Shown: positions 1-12,510, numbered from the stretch's first letter. The stretch: DNA of 64,000 bases from Hermodice carunculata (GCA_964020975.1 OZ026619.1:80813832-80877831); one strand, 5' to 3'. Translations and numbers: made by a program. Notes: generated by a model not told the origin, from the letters alone.

Positions 1-1722
1 AATATATCAGTGGGACAAACACTCAACATCATGTTCCATCACACTATGCAAACAAAAAAAATGTAATAAATTGTATTATTTCGCTTTTCTCCATGAAAAC
101 ACTTTAGCGTTCTCATCAAAACTTTGCGTGTGTTATCAATGGTCTAAATGGGGGAGGAAAAAAAAGATAAGTTTACATTGTTTTCTGAATCAAGACACAT
201 CGAAGCACTGGGGTGTGATAATAATGAACATCATAAAGAGGGAAAGAGGAGGTCGGATGGTCCCTATTGCCACTGAACATGTGAATTGACAAAAATCAAC
301 AGCGATGTACAAAAGCACTATCGTTTTGCAATCCAACATCAATATTGACATAATCGTTCATATCTGTGAAATTTAATTATAGCTGTGCAGTGAGCCGGCT
401 ATTTCGTGCTAAACATCTCAAACTTGGTTAAATCTCATCTAGACAAGCTCCAAAAAATCCTCCAAACAATGCAGTTCCCTTGTTTTCTGATCGTGTGCGA
501 ATATGGATGGAAAACTGCAAGAGACTTTGACACGCCATTATTTACAAACAGTCTTTTTTCAAGTGACTATGCTTTCATGGCTCCACAGATATTTTGTCAG
601 CAACAATTGTTGAATATAAACAGGTAGCTTTTTTATCGATAGTCTAGCTTGTCGTCTGCATTTTTTCTCTCTCTAAATCTCCGAAGAGTATCGGTAGAAT
701 TGTAATTGATCTCTGTGAACCAATACATTGGAACACACTTCACACGCTATCATTTGTTAAATAAACGTTGCCTTTATTTAATGAAACAAACACACATGTT
801 GAACAAACATATTGCCTTTTGCTGAGCCATGCCTACAGAGGACACCAGCCCCTGGGAAATCCTCATTGTTCATAACAGCTCAAAATATTTTGAGGAAGCA
901 CAAATCATGACATTATGTTATTGATACACACCCTCGGAGGTACCAGTACAACATCGCCTCATCCACAGTTTATTAAAAGCCAGCTGTACATGAATATACT
1001 TTCTACATGTGCTTCATTCATACTTTTACCCCAACTTCATTTTGCAAACGCAAACGCAAAAAAAAAGAAAGAAAAAAAAATCTTGTTTGCTCATATCAAC
1101 AGTTCTCATATTCTGTACGTAGCGGACAATTGTGTGGAGATGGGTTTTATTTGTAAACGACAGTGGAGTCAGCACAGCTCATCGGTTTAGGTTACATTCA
1201 ACACAAGTTAATCACCCGTAGATGCAGCTCTGGTCCATTATCTTCTCCCATTCTGTTCAACCAGGCACTTTCAGGTGTTAGGTTACAGCTTCATGTACTG
1301 TGTAACATTTTATTTTCTGTGGTACTTACTTTCAAAAAAAGTATTTGAAATATAAATTAAATGCCATAATATATCATATCTCCCTTTAACAGTCTTTTAA
1401 CAAGAAAAAAATCACCTAATTACATAATTGTGAATAAAAAAAAATCAATAAATTTACATAATCAACAGCAAATCAACGCATTATAATATACACGATTAAA
1501 ACACATATAGGTGGTAAATTTTAATCACTACTGGTATTTATTTATTTTCTTTTAAATTTTTTTATTTAATTTTATTATATTTTTTGGGGGGGGTGAACTC
1601 GTTTATTTGCCAAGTCCACTTCCGAGGTAGCTAGTAACTCGTGATATATTATTTTTTCTATCACTGCATACACAGTCAATGAATCCATGAATCTTCTACT
1701 GCACAATGTCTCCACACTCATG
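1..1722. other. AT-rich stretch without recognised gene
   Basis: No splice-flanked open frame or repeat family recognised elsewhere in the window. It contains A- and T-runs (about 1056-1080 and 1430-1600) and a G-run near 1585. Looks like intergenic or intronic sequence. Confidence 0.6.
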
Positions 1723-1950
1723 TACTGTAAATGTACTTCTTTACACATGCACAAAGATTCATAGTTTTTTCATTACAAGCATTTATTTAACTGATATTCT
1801 AATTTCACTCTTTAAGACATAGTTCCAATCAATCTATGTTAAAATACTATACGAGTGTTTTGGTTTTTTTATTTTCATGGTTTTTGTGACATCAGCAAAG
1901 CAAAATAAACAAAAATTAAAAATGCAGCAAAATTACATGAATTTACAGCA
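1723..1950 (+). mobile_element. TA-flanked miniature element, family F, copy 1
   Basis: Starts with TACTGTAAATGTACTTC and ends with GAATTTACAGCA, so the ends are inverted copies. The interior, with the words ATTTTCATGG, GACATCAGCAAA and AAAATGCAGCAAAATTA, recurs in the next element and at 26596-26815. The TA target site and size of about 220 bp suggest a Tc1/mariner-type non-autonomous element. There is no coding capacity. Confidence 0.55.
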
Positions 1951-2161
1951 CTGTAAATTGCTTTATTTTCACGTGTATAAATTTTCACGGTTTTGGCATC
2001 TTTGGCATTTCACTGGAGTTTTGATTTCACTGTTTTAGACATAACTCCAATTGAAACAATGTTAAAATACTATTTCACTGTGGTTTTATTTTCATGGTTT
2101 TGTTCCATCAGCAAAAAAGGAGAAAATAAGAGTATCGCGAAATTAAAGCAATTTACAGTAC
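1951..2161 (+). mobile_element. TA-flanked miniature element, family F, copy 2
   Basis: Immediately follows copy 1. Left end CTGTAAATTGCTTTATTTTC and right end GAAATTAAAGCAATTTACAG are inverted complements over about 18 bases with one gap. The interior matches copy 1 (CACTGTTTTAGACATAACTCC, then TTTTCATGGTTTTG and CATCAGCAAA). Two head-to-tail copies suggest insertion into, or duplication at, the first copy's end. Confidence 0.6.
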
Positions 2162-3723
2162 TCAACTTGAATATTGAGTTTTATCCAAGCAGTTATGTGA
2201 TGCATGTCTACTTTGAATTTTACACCACCTAGGATTGTTAGCAGGAAAAAGAATCTAAGTATATGTACCTGTCACAGTTTATGTGTTATGATAGAATGTG
2301 TGAGGGGAAGGGTGTTTGTTTGTGTGTTTGTATGCAATTTATATGGGGAGTGTAACTTTATTTGTTGAGTCACAGCACATTTTTTTCCTGGATTTGTTAA
2401 CCATGATTTTTTTTTCAAGTGCAGGTCCCACCACTTCATCATAAACAATTTTGACAGTTTACTGCCCCTACATGTAACAATTGCTGAATTTGTAACAAAG
2501 ACCATTTTTCATGGCTGCACTGGACAGACCAGCCAACATGACATTTGCTGGCGACTCTTGGCACTTTTGGATAAGCTGGTGTCATGGCGGTGCCTGATCA
2601 ATATTAAGAAAACGACAAAATGAGGGATTCATATTTCATATATAACTTGGAAATCTGATTACAGCTACAGATTAATGTAAATATGAAACCTACGGCCACC
2701 AAACCATAGCTCTATGGCTGTACACTGAGAGGTCTTTCTTCGTCTCATCTTCTTTCCCCATCAGCAAAGCACTCCAATTTAATACGTGAATCCCGGCGCA
2801 AATTTGTAATTCCAGGACAGGCAGAAAATTTTGAGCATTAAATGAGCGATGGTCAGCCGTGATAACCATACAATTCTATGACTTGTATTTACGGGAACCA
2901 TGTCTGCATAGATCATTGCTTGTGACATGGACACACCATCACTGAGAAGGCTTTGATTAAAATCTAATAAAGACAAAAAAATGAAGCACTTGCAGGCTAT
3001 TACAGAAAATAGTAGATGAGGCTTATGAGAAAGTCTTTGGGTATTAGGTGAGCACCACCAACAGTGGGAACTAATTTACTACATCAGTACCGAGATGGCA
3101 GCCCCGCTAATGACCCTGAAAATTGAGTTATACATAACCACAAAATATTAGCAAATTATGATGAAACAGATGAGGAAATGTCCAAAACAAATGCAAAAGA
3201 TCTCCGTCTTGCAACTTTATGTGGTGGTGACCCTTGTATTTCTGCAGAACCACGGGGTCTTTCAGTGCACTTGATCAAGGCTGGTGGCACTTTGTCAGCT
3301 ATTAGAGGGTAGTACTCGTGCCAAATTTCTGTTCCCATTAAAACCAATAGGGAAAGGCTGCAGTACTATAGTCACAAGATGTCACCACTCATTTAATGCT
3401 CAATCTTACCAGCATATCTCATGCATACACAAAATCACAATCCCAAAAAAATCTATTGGGTACATATGTATATAAAATAAACATGCCAGTAGTCATATGT
3501 AAGCTGTGGCAGAACAGTTGCATTGTGACAGCACCTCCCTAGTGTGAGAAGGACATGACTACCCATGCAGTTAGTTGCAAAACAAATATGTTATGAAAAA
3601 CTATCACCTAGCATGGGTGTTGTTAACCCCCTAGGAATTGAGTCGCTAGCTATTCATATCACACCCTGGGTAGACAGGAAAGTTTTAAACAGTGGCATAT
3701 TTTATTTGATAACAAAAGGAAAA
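2162..3723. other. Stretch without recognised gene or repeat
   Basis: Mixed-composition sequence with no repeat family shared with the rest of the window and no frame that looks coding. Nothing further can be supported. Confidence 0.5.
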
Positions 3724-5830
3724 AACAAGAGGCTCATGGGCCTAATGCTCTGCCGACTACCATCACTGAAAAATCATTTTGTGAAATGCATTCCCTCTAT
3801 GACCTGGAGATATTAGTCATGAAAGTTATCCATATTATTCAACATTAAACTTCCACATGGTACACATTTGTGGTGCATTTGGTATCACCCCCCTTATTCT
3901 TTATCAACATATTGAACTTAGTGTCCTTCACTAAAGTGCTTAATGACTTTAAAAAATAGACCGAAGTCGTACAACCTATTACAAAATTTGACCACTGGTC
4001 TAACATGCTTAATATATATTGGGTGTACATTTTGCAGTTCCATCTCAATTTATTAGCACAATAATGAATTTAATGTGTTTTGATACCTATGATGTTAGTT
4101 CCAATAATTACCACAAGTGGTCCTACCACGATTTCTTGTGTAATAATTTTTGCCAGTATAATGTTCCTGTAATGGAATGTGGACTAATGAGCACAAGTTG
4201 AGATGTAATAACCATCGCAAAAAATCATTTCATGCAGTATGTGCCTATCATAACCTTGAAAAAGTAGGTCAAGGTTATCCATTTTATGCAATGTCAAAAT
4301 CCCATATGTGATATACATTTGTGGCATATTTGGTAACATCAGCCTTACTCTTTTTCAACATGTTGAATTTAGTGTCCTTTGCTACCATGATTAATGTCCT
4401 TGAAAAATAGGTCAAGGTCACTCATAATTTTGCAAAAGTTGATAATTGATCTGATGCATAATTGGTGTAAATTTGTAGTTACATCTCAATTTATTATCAC
4501 AAGAATGAATTTAATGTGTCTTTTTGACACCTATGACAGTAGTTCCATATACCTCCAGTGGTGCCACAATAACTTCACACAAAATCAATCTTGCACCTGT
4601 AAAATGTCCCTGTAATGGTACAAGGATGTATGTCCACAAGTTCAGATGTAATAACTATCACAAAAATTTCTTTTATTGAAATGCATTCCCTCCATGACCT
4701 TGAGAAAGTAGGTCTAGGTCATACATATTATGCAGTATCAATCTTCTACATATGATACACATTTGCGATATATCTGGTATCATAAGCCTAATTCTTTCTC
4801 AAAATACTAATTTAGTATCCTTTACTAAGTCCCTAATGACCTTGAAAAACGGATCAAGGTCACACAAAATTTCACAAATTTGACCATTGTTCTAATGCAT
4901 AGTTGAGGCAAATTTTGTAGTTGTTTCAATTTATTGTCACAAAAATGAATTTTAATGTGTTTTTGATACCTATGATGTTAGTTCTATTAATTACCACCAG
5001 TGGCATCACCATGACCACATCTCCTAGACTTTTGTCTGTATAAAATTTCTGTACTGATATATAGATGTGTGTCCACAAATTCAGATACAATGACCATCAT
5101 AAGAAAATCATTTCATGACATGTATTCCCTGTAACCTTCAGAAAGTATGTCAAAGTTGCCCATAGTATGTAATATTGAACTTCTACACGATATATTCAAT
5201 TCAATTAATTTATTTGACCAATATAATACAGTATAGTATAATTCATAATAGGCATATTGTATCAATATGAATTAACAATCAATCTGATAATTTATTTCTT
5301 TAAAAACATGGATTTGGTCAGGAGACTCATATTAAGGTTGTTCAACAATCGCTAGCATATGAACTACCTAAATTAAGTTTGTTTAATGATTATAAATTAC
5401 CATATATTTCTTGCACATTTGATGAAATTACCCTTATTCTTTCTCAAGATAATGAATTTCATAAATTTTACCAAATAATGAGTCATATTTCCTGTTCACC
5501 CAAAGGTAGCACCACTAGTATTTTTTAGATTAAACATAATTCCCTCCAGAATATTTCCACCAAATTTCATAAAGATTCATTAAAAATCAAACACACGACA
5601 GCATTTTCCATTTTTTCACTTTCTGGCCCCAGCACCATATAATCCACTAGGTGGCACAACCAATGATGAAAGAAACCTAGATTTTTATGCATACAATATG
5701 TGTAAAAACCTTAAGAGTGTAACTTAAAAATGTTAAATGTTATGTTGACAAGCAAATGTTTATGAATGGAATCAGGGACAGGAATGATGCATCAGCTCTG
5801 CAACTTTTGGTCAGCAGAACTGAAAAATAA
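3724..5830 (+). repeat. Long AGGTCA-rich composite repeat (family R), copy 1
   Basis: Begins AACAAGAGGCTCATGGGCC and ends near GGTCAGCAGAACTGAAAA. The interior is about four diverged units of about 440 bp. Each has a block with ATGACCTTGAGAAAGTAGGTC, a TTCCATCTCAATTTATT block and a GATACCTATGATGTTAGTTC block. CTCTGC(T/C)GAC near the start and GTCAGCAGAG near the end of the family form short subterminal inverted repeats. Two more long copies lie at 43452-45092 and 47894-49252. Such elements are typical of molluscan and related genomes; the transposition mechanism is unknown to me. No protein is encoded. Confidence 0.7.
5203..5300 (-). mobile_element. Possible non-LTR (LINE) 3' tail inside the family R repeat
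   Basis: The run TTCAATTCAATTAATTTATT followed by GACCAATATAATACAG interrupts the family R pattern. TTCAATTCAATTTATT-type ends are the reverse complement of 3' ends seen in several invertebrate LINE groups (short A/T-rich repeat after AATAAATTGAAT). Only the tail is present. Assignment is by resemblance only. Confidence 0.3.
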
Positions 5831-7809
5831 AACAAAACAAGACATACCTTCAATGCAAAGCATTGACTGAAAAGTCCGCCGTGTAATTAGGCTGCCATTT
5901 GCTCAAATTAGGTCATGGTAACACCAAAATCTAATCAGTTCATCTTGCTAGGTAAGATAAAGCATATTGCCAAACGTGAGCAAAATATATGGAGGCATTC
6001 TGTAACGAGAATGTGCACATGCGGATGGACGGACATCTGGACGGACAGACAACCCAAAATATAAAGGGTCCCCATGTGGCGGACCCTTAAAAACATCACC
6101 CCATCCCCCCTCCCCCCTCCCCCCAAAAAAAAACAACAAAGCAAAATAATATTTACAACACCTGACACTTTGACACTTGCTGGGAATTTTTGAAAGGAAT
6201 GCTAATGTATCAGTGACAGGTCTTATATGGTTAACATTTACACAGATTTGAAGATCAAATGCTGCAACTGTCCAGCTTTTTACTGTATCCCTGTGAAGTA
6301 CAGGTGGCACTCACGTAATTACCGTAGACAGAAATAGCAGCAACAGGGATATAAAGTCTGACCATTTTAGCGAAAAAACTACGAAAGGATAATAAACTGT
6401 CTGGTTCGTAGGGTAAAAAGTGAGAATGCAAAAATGAGTAAATGACAGCAATGGATACAGAGAGTATTGCGGCTTGATTGATGGGTTTCACATGTTGTTA
6501 TGTATGGTTGAGGTGTTTCAGGATATCTAGACTTAAGTAGATAATTAGTAATGTACTTACTCAAGTGAACAGAGGTTGATATACAATTAGCAGTACAAGT
6601 ACATATTGTCAAACTATTACGCTACTAAAACAAATTTGTGGCTACTTGTGATGCAATGCCAAGAGCTTACCAAGACGTGATCACTTGTTCACAAGTATGT
6701 CAACCACTAAATCATCCTCTAGGTTATCTTACCACCAAAACACCACAAAACAATTTTTACTTCACCTGATTTAAAAACCACTCATGTAATGGCATTACCC
6801 ATTAGTTACTTGCCATCCATGTATTCTTGTCAACACCCTATATTTGTGCATCAGTGCTCTTTGGGATTTAACCCCTTATTTCAAAACAGTTCAATAACAA
6901 AGTCTCCAAAGAATATCAACCATTGTTATCTTATGCTCCTGTCTGTTCATTTGTTTGTTTGTTTATTTTACTTTTTTTTGACAGTTGCTTTTTACTGTAA
7001 TTTCATTTTGTATACACTACAAAAATTAACAACAGAAGCACCCCCCCCCCCCAATGAAATATCAATATAGAGGACTGGTTGGGTTAAAGTTTATAGCTGT
7101 TCTAAGTCCCTATTATTGCTTGTAATGAGAGGTTGCCCTTGATTTTAACCCTTTATGTCCCTGATGCACGGGCCTATTTAAGTCAACCTTTCAACTTGCT
7201 ACCTGTGTTATCAATACAGTTTATCAGGCCCCACATATTTCAACATATCACAAAATGCCTATGAAGGATCAAATGTTAAATGTTCCATCTGTGAAAAAGG
7301 GCAGAATACCAAAATCAGTAAAAAGAGCTCCTTGAAAATCTATCCTATGTCAGATTTCACAAGCCAAATATCATATTGATATCAACTACATGTATACATG
7401 TCTTTGTGTCATTGGATTTTTTTTTGGGGGGGGGGGCAAATCAGCTTAAGAAGGATTTTGTAGAAGTCAAATTTGCCATCCTCACACTATCCAAGGTCAA
7501 AGTTCAACTTCAACATGCTCAAGAGGGGACACATGTTGTAATGTATCAGATACCTTGTCAAGTGGTGCTCAACTGGATGGCAGCATTTATTGTATATTTA
7601 GGGTCTACCGATTACCAAACAATATCTACACATCATTACACCACATGAACAACATATGTAAAAGATGCAGCCTTTTACCAAGGTTGTGTACACAGGTATT
7701 TCTGTATGGCCACTGTTTGTCCTGAAGAGAAGAAGTAACTCATTCCATGGTGGTTTTTCAGCCCACTTCATAGACAGCTTTCTCTAAATGTGGTACTTCT
7801 TTTTACTGT
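5831..7809. other. Stretch without gene; family R tail-like fragment
   Basis: A fragment at about 6000-6090 carries the GGATGGACGGAC and ACGGACAGACAACCCA words seen at ends of family R elements. C-runs lie at about 6098-6125 and 7042-7052, and a G-run at 7428-7436. No supported coding frame was found. Confidence 0.45.
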
Positions 7810-8656
7810 TGTGGTGTCTATTGACTGAACCATTTCCTGGTTATGTTTTTATTTACACAGTATCGAAACCGGTCGAACCTGTACTTGCCATTCAACGGCT
7901 ACTTGCCTAGTCTTGCTCATATTTCATGGTTTAATAGTAAGACTATGAGACAACAACACATCTCTTCAGTTGACCATTTCCCGGTTATGGTCAGACTATC
8001 AGTCTACAACTCATCTCTTCAGTAAACCATTCCTGATTATTGTCAGACTATGAGTCTACACCTCATCTCTTCAGTTAACCATTTCCTGATTATCGTCAAA
8101 CTATGAGTCTACAACTAATCTCTTCAGTTAACCATTTCCTGATTATTGTCAAACTATGAGTCTACACCTCATCTCTTCAGTTAACCATTTCCTGATTATT
8201 GTCAAACTATGAGTCTACAACTCATCTCTTCAGTTAACCATTTCCTGATTATTGTCAGACTATTGAGTCTACAACTCATCTCTTCAGTTAACCATTTCCT
8301 GATTATTGTCAGAACTTGCGTCTACAACTAATCTCTTCAGTTAGCCATTTCCTGATTATTGTCAGACTATGAGTCTACAACTCATCTCTTAAGTTAACCA
8401 TTTCCTGGTTACAGTAAGAGTCTGAACGTACAACCTGTCTACTGAAGTTAACCATTTCCTAGTTCGAATAAGAATGAGTTTATAACTTGTCTATTGAGTT
8501 AGTCACTTCCTAATTAGAGTAATACAATATGTCTACAACTTGTCTACTGAGTTAAACTTTCCCCAGTTAGAGTAAGATTGTGAATCTACAACTTGTCCAC
8601 TGAGTTAACATTCCTTGGTTTGAGTGAGACTATGTGTCTGTAACTTGCCTATTGAG
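7810..8656 (+). repeat. Satellite array, 53-bp unit, left arm
   Basis: About 14 to 15 tandem units of about 53 bp reading TTAACCATTTCCTGATTATT, then a GTCAGACTATGAGTCTACAAC-like half and CTCATCTCTTCAG. Units are well conserved from 7960 to 8400 and diverge towards 8650. The unit resembles the terminus of some TTAA elements (TTAACCCATTCCTTGTCAGA at 47.7 kb, read on the other strand). The array stops at the family A element at 8657 and resumes in the opposite orientation beyond it. Confidence 0.85.
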
Positions 8657-8890
8657 TTAACCCTTTCCCCCTTAAACTTGCCAAAACCAGCTAGTGGTTA
8701 AATGTCATCTGCTTCAGAGTTTTCAACCAATTTCAACAGTAATGAAAAAAAAAATTGACACTTAGTGCCCAACCCATGCCAAGAAAAGCTGTTGACCTGG
8801 GGCATGTAATCTTGATAGGTCTCACTTACAATTCTCAGTCAAATTGTTTTTCATTGAAATTAGCTGAAAAGTTATAGATGTGTAGTATCA
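8657..8890. mobile_element. Rearranged family A TTAA element between inverted satellite arms
   Basis: Starts TTAACCCTTTCCCCCTTAAA and runs through the reverse-oriented right half of family A (GGTTAAATGTCATCTGCTTC, CAACAGTAATGAAAAA). It then switches near 8755 to the forward right half (AGTGCCCAACCCATGCC, AAAAGCTGTTGACC, then TCTTGATAGGTCTCACTTAC). The element is therefore two right halves facing each other, an inverted duplication. It lies exactly between two oppositely oriented arrays of the same satellite. Confidence 0.65.
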
Positions 8891-8899
8891 CTCTAACCA

Positions 8900-9551
8900 G
8901 CAAACGGTTAACTCAATTGATAAGTTGTAGACTTGTAGTTTTACTTTGACCACCAAATGTTTAACTTGGTGAAATTAAAGAATAATCTTATGCTGGCCAA
9001 GGAATGATTAAATAGACAAGTTGTACACTTACAGTATGCTAGCCAAGGAATGATTAACTCAATAGACAAGTTGTACACTTACAGTATGCCAAGCAAGGAA
9101 TGGTTAACTTAATAGACAAGTTGTACACTTACATAATACTAAGCAAGGAATGGTTAACTTAATCGACAAGTTGTAAACTTACAGTACACCAAGCAAGGAA
9201 CGGTTAACTCAATAGACAAATTGTACACTTACAGTATGCTAAGCAAGGAATGGTTAACTCAATAGATAAGTTGTACACTTACAGTATGCCAAGCAAGGAA
9301 TGGCTAACTTAATCTATAAGCAAGCTGTAGGCTCAAAGTCTTACACTTACCAAGGGATGGTTAATTTATTAGACAAGTTGTCAATTCCTAGCATTACTCT
9401 AACCAAGAAACAGTTAACTCAATAGACAAGTTGAAGAGTCATTGTATTACTCTAACCAAGAAATGGTTAACTCAATAGACAATTTGTAGACTCATTCTTA
9501 CTCTAACCAGGAAATGGTTAACTCAGCAGATGAGTTTTAGACCCATAGTCT

Positions 9552-9552
<1 letters not shown>
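8900..9552 (-). repeat. Satellite array, right arm, inverted relative to the left arm
   Basis: About 13 tandem units of about 50 bp such as CAAGCAAGGAATGGTTAAC, then TTAATAGACAAGTTGTACAC and TTACAGTATGC. The outermost units (9500-9552) contain CCAGGAAATGGTTAAC, GATGAGTTTTAGACCCATAG and TCTGAC, which are reverse complements of the left-arm unit. The two arrays and the element between them form a palindrome-like structure of about 1.7 kb. Confidence 0.8.

Positions 9553-9591
<39 letters not shown>
9553..9591. repeat. (TA)n microsatellite
   Basis: About 39 bp of uninterrupted TA repeats directly at the outer edge of the inverted satellite arm. Confidence 0.95.
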
Positions 9592-9594
<3 letters not shown>

Positions 9595-9721
9595 TTGGTT
9601 AAGGAAATGCCTCAGTATATCCCGAATCTTCCCCAAGGCCCTCGAAGTTCATGGTTACACAAAAGGTGATACAGTCATATTCAACATAACCAGGAGAAGC
9701 TTGAGTGAAGAGAAGAGTTGT

Positions 9722-9870
9722 AACTTAGTGCCCAACCCATGCCAAGGAAAGCTGTTGACCTGGAGCATGTGATCCTGGTAAGTCTCATTTAAAATTCTCA
9801 CTGAAAACAGTTCTCATTCAAAGTGTTCTGTGCTGTTCAGAAATGAAACCTTGAAGCAGACATCTTACAG
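9722..9870 (+). mobile_element. Family A TTAA element, right-half fragment
   Basis: Contains AGTGCCCAACCCATGCC and AAGGAAAGCTGTTGACC, then GCATGTGATCCTGGTAAGTC and TTGAAGCAGACATC, the order of the right half of family A. The left arm and terminal repeats are missing or too diverged to see. Confidence 0.6.
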
Positions 9871-10604
9871 ATGTACACTTTTGGGTGATTGCAGGTGGAA
9901 AGTGTTTGTGTTTATTATGATTCTTAGCATTCGTTTTATATATATTCTATAGATTCATTTTATATAAGAAAGATTATCCACATGTCTGCCACTAATATGA
10001 CTAAACTAGACCAGAAGGTTTAAGATCAAAGCTACATGTGTCTGTATATACATCAGTTAAAATGGGAACACATGTTCCTTAACTTTTATATCCTCGAGGA
10101 AAAGTATGTAACAATTGTACAAAACTGGCTGGAAACACCACAGCTGGCAGAGTTATGCATAATGGTGTACTTCTCATTTCCACATATGGAGCCACATCAA
10201 CCAATCATATGTATCTTATGTGGTGGATGACAAGACAGATTTCCTGTGTAATGTAGAAATATTGTGTCGTAAGGGTTCAAAATTTACACCAGTACAGATC
10301 AATTGATTTTAATATCTTTGAATCTCTGACCTCTGTAAAGCAAGGTAAACAATCCCTACAGCTAGGAAAATTACTTGTTTTACTGAACTGACTCACTCTC
10401 CTTGAAACTGTACGTTGCACTCCCAGAATTGCCGAGTATACCACACCTGAAAATCCCACTATCATTAAAAGTTTTGGCTGCCCATCTGATTTTCCCATGG
10501 TGCATGTAGCGTTATTTTCTCTCTTTCCAGCTCAGATGTAGAGAAACACAACAAACGCCTTTCTGGCTCCGCAACAGAGTATGCTGTGTTTATGGAAGTA
10601 CGTG
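9871..10604. other. Stretch without recognised gene or repeat
   Basis: Nothing supported. Short AT-rich tracts at 9935-9965 only. Confidence 0.45.
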
Positions 10605-10925
10605 ATTGTTTAAGTTTGGGGGTGGAACACAACATTGGCGCCTGAGGGTGGAAATTACACCAGCAAGTCTACATGGCTTCTGGGTGTGCATGCCTTGTGC
10701 TGCCGACGTCCACAGACATCTACGCCAGGGATCCCATGTCCTCGTCAGGCCACATGTGAACCAGAACAGCATGAAAACTGTCCCTCATGCAAAAATAAAC
10801 AATTTTCCTAATCACCCCAGGAAGCAAGTTCTTTCATGTTGTGGGAGATGCAGCAGATGTGAAGTTCAGACACGCTTCAAACTGGAGAGTTTTGACAGGG
10901 TCATAACCACTACCATGTCAACATA
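10605..10925 (+). CDS. Weak candidate exon, unknown product
   Basis: A more GC-rich patch (CpGs in GCCGACGTCC and CTACGCCAGG) with an open frame of about 107 codons following GTTTAAG, which could be an acceptor. The frame reads FGGGTQHWRLRVEI near its start and SCCGRCSRCEVQTRFKL near its end, then a stop. A second plus frame is also open for about 60 codons and is cysteine-rich (CPRQATCEPEQHENCPSC), and the minus strand has a 60-codon frame. The strand and frame therefore cannot be fixed. It resembles no family I can name. It may only be a GC-rich non-coding patch. Confidence 0.2.
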
Positions 10926-11469
10926 GCCCAGCACTGTCTGTCAATTAATGCTTTATATTTGCACTATTTTTATTTGTGTGGTTACATTGCTATTTCTCCC
11001 TTGAAACATGTGATTTCTGTGTGTATATGAATGCACCTCTACTCACATGAATCAGTTTCATGGAATGTACTTGAGAATTCTTTTTGTTTTCTTTTCTGTT
11101 TTTTTTGGGGGGGGGGATCATGAATTTATGACCTCACAAATTTGTAAAATTTGAGAGCATATGATGATTTATACACATGAAAATGACAGAAATTTACTGG
11201 AATCTTCCTTCTCTAGCAACTTCATAGTATTTCTCCTATGCTCTGCATACACTACGTGACACCTGAAACTCACAATGTCTTTAAAGTATTTGAAAAAAAT
11301 AATATACATGTGTACATTTTTCCAATTGAAAATTGTCCCCTGCTAAGTAAGTAAGCAAATAAATAAATAAACTACAGGACTGGATTGCATAGCAATACAC
11401 AACCCCCCACCAGTGACTAGCTACGAGAATTCCACAAACTCACTGCATTATAAAGTTATTGCGATGAGA
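10926..11469. other. Stretch without recognised gene
   Basis: Contains a T-run and G-run near 11099-11117 and an (AAAT)n-like tract near 11345-11370. No coding or repeat evidence. Confidence 0.45.
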
Positions 11470-12510
11470 ACAAGTGTGGATGGACAGTTATGCGATAGGA
11501 AATATGGCACAAACAAGCTACAACTTTACAGGGGTCAAGGTCAAGGTCACACTGTGCCATTTTTGTTGTACAACACACACCTATCCTAAGTGGCTACACA
11601 CCAAATTTGGTAGTTGTAGGTTTTACAGTGTAGAAAATACAGTCAGGACAAGTTAAAACTTTATGGGGGTGAAAGTCACGGTCAGGGTGAGCCAATTTTG
11701 GTGTGTGACACACCCCTATCATTTAAAGTATCTACACAGCAAATTGGCCCGCTGTAGATACTACGGGTATAGGAAACGTTACCCACACAACCAAAAACTT
11801 TATGGGGATCAAAGGTAAAAGGTTATAAGGACCCAATTTCGGAGTGCAACATATCCCTATCCCATGAAGTATTGACAACAGCAAATTTGGTAGCTATAGA
11901 TGTTTGGGTATCGCAAATTTGGTCCAGACAAGTCAAAACTTTATGGGAATCAAAGATCGGGATTAAGGTCATGGTGACCTAATTTTGGTGTACAACACAC
12001 CCCTTTCCTATAAAGTATTCACACACCATTTCACTTGCTGTAGGTGTTATGGTGTCAGGGCCATAGCCTATTGGTCCAATTGGTCGGACCAACATTTCGG
12101 TCAGAAATATCATTAAAACTATCTTAATATACAGAAATTTGCTTGGAGTTTCGAAATTTCGAAATTTGGCATGACCAACTTTAAACTGAGGGCCACAGTA
12201 CTGGATGGTATAGGAAATATAGCCCAGACAAGCATAAAACTTGATGGGTTCAATGTCAAGGTCACATTGACCCAATTTTGGTGCACAACACACCCCTTTC
12301 CTATGACATGTCCACACACCAAATTTGGTAGCTGTAGGTGTTATAGTAAAGAATATATGGCCTCGACACCCTCAAACTTTTTGGGGTCAAAGGTCAAGCT
12401 CAAGTGCTAAGTGACCTAATTCTGGCTTGTGACATACCACGATCCTAGTGTCTACACACCAAATTTGATAGGTGTAGGTGTTATAGTACTGGGAATATGG
12501 CCTGGACAAG
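11470..12510 (+). repeat. Tandem array of AGGTCA-rich units, about 135-147 bp period
   Basis: The anchor CCCCTATCCTATGAAGTATC-like block followed by CACACACCAAATTTGGTAG recurs at about 11580, 11715, 11856, 12002, 12295 and 12430, giving spacings of 135, 141, 146, 293 (two units) and about 140. Each unit contains a GGGTCAAAGGTCAAGGTCA-like block and CCAATTTTGGTGTACAACAC. The double spacing between 12002 and 12295 contains extra sequence (about 12067-12190) flanked by AGGGCCA and GGGCCA, possibly an insertion. No coding signal. Confidence 0.7.

Noticed and set aside
7810-9552. CRISPR-like array of regular repeats
   Set aside because: Units are contiguous with no unique spacers, the sequence is eukaryotic, and the arrays are satellite DNA.
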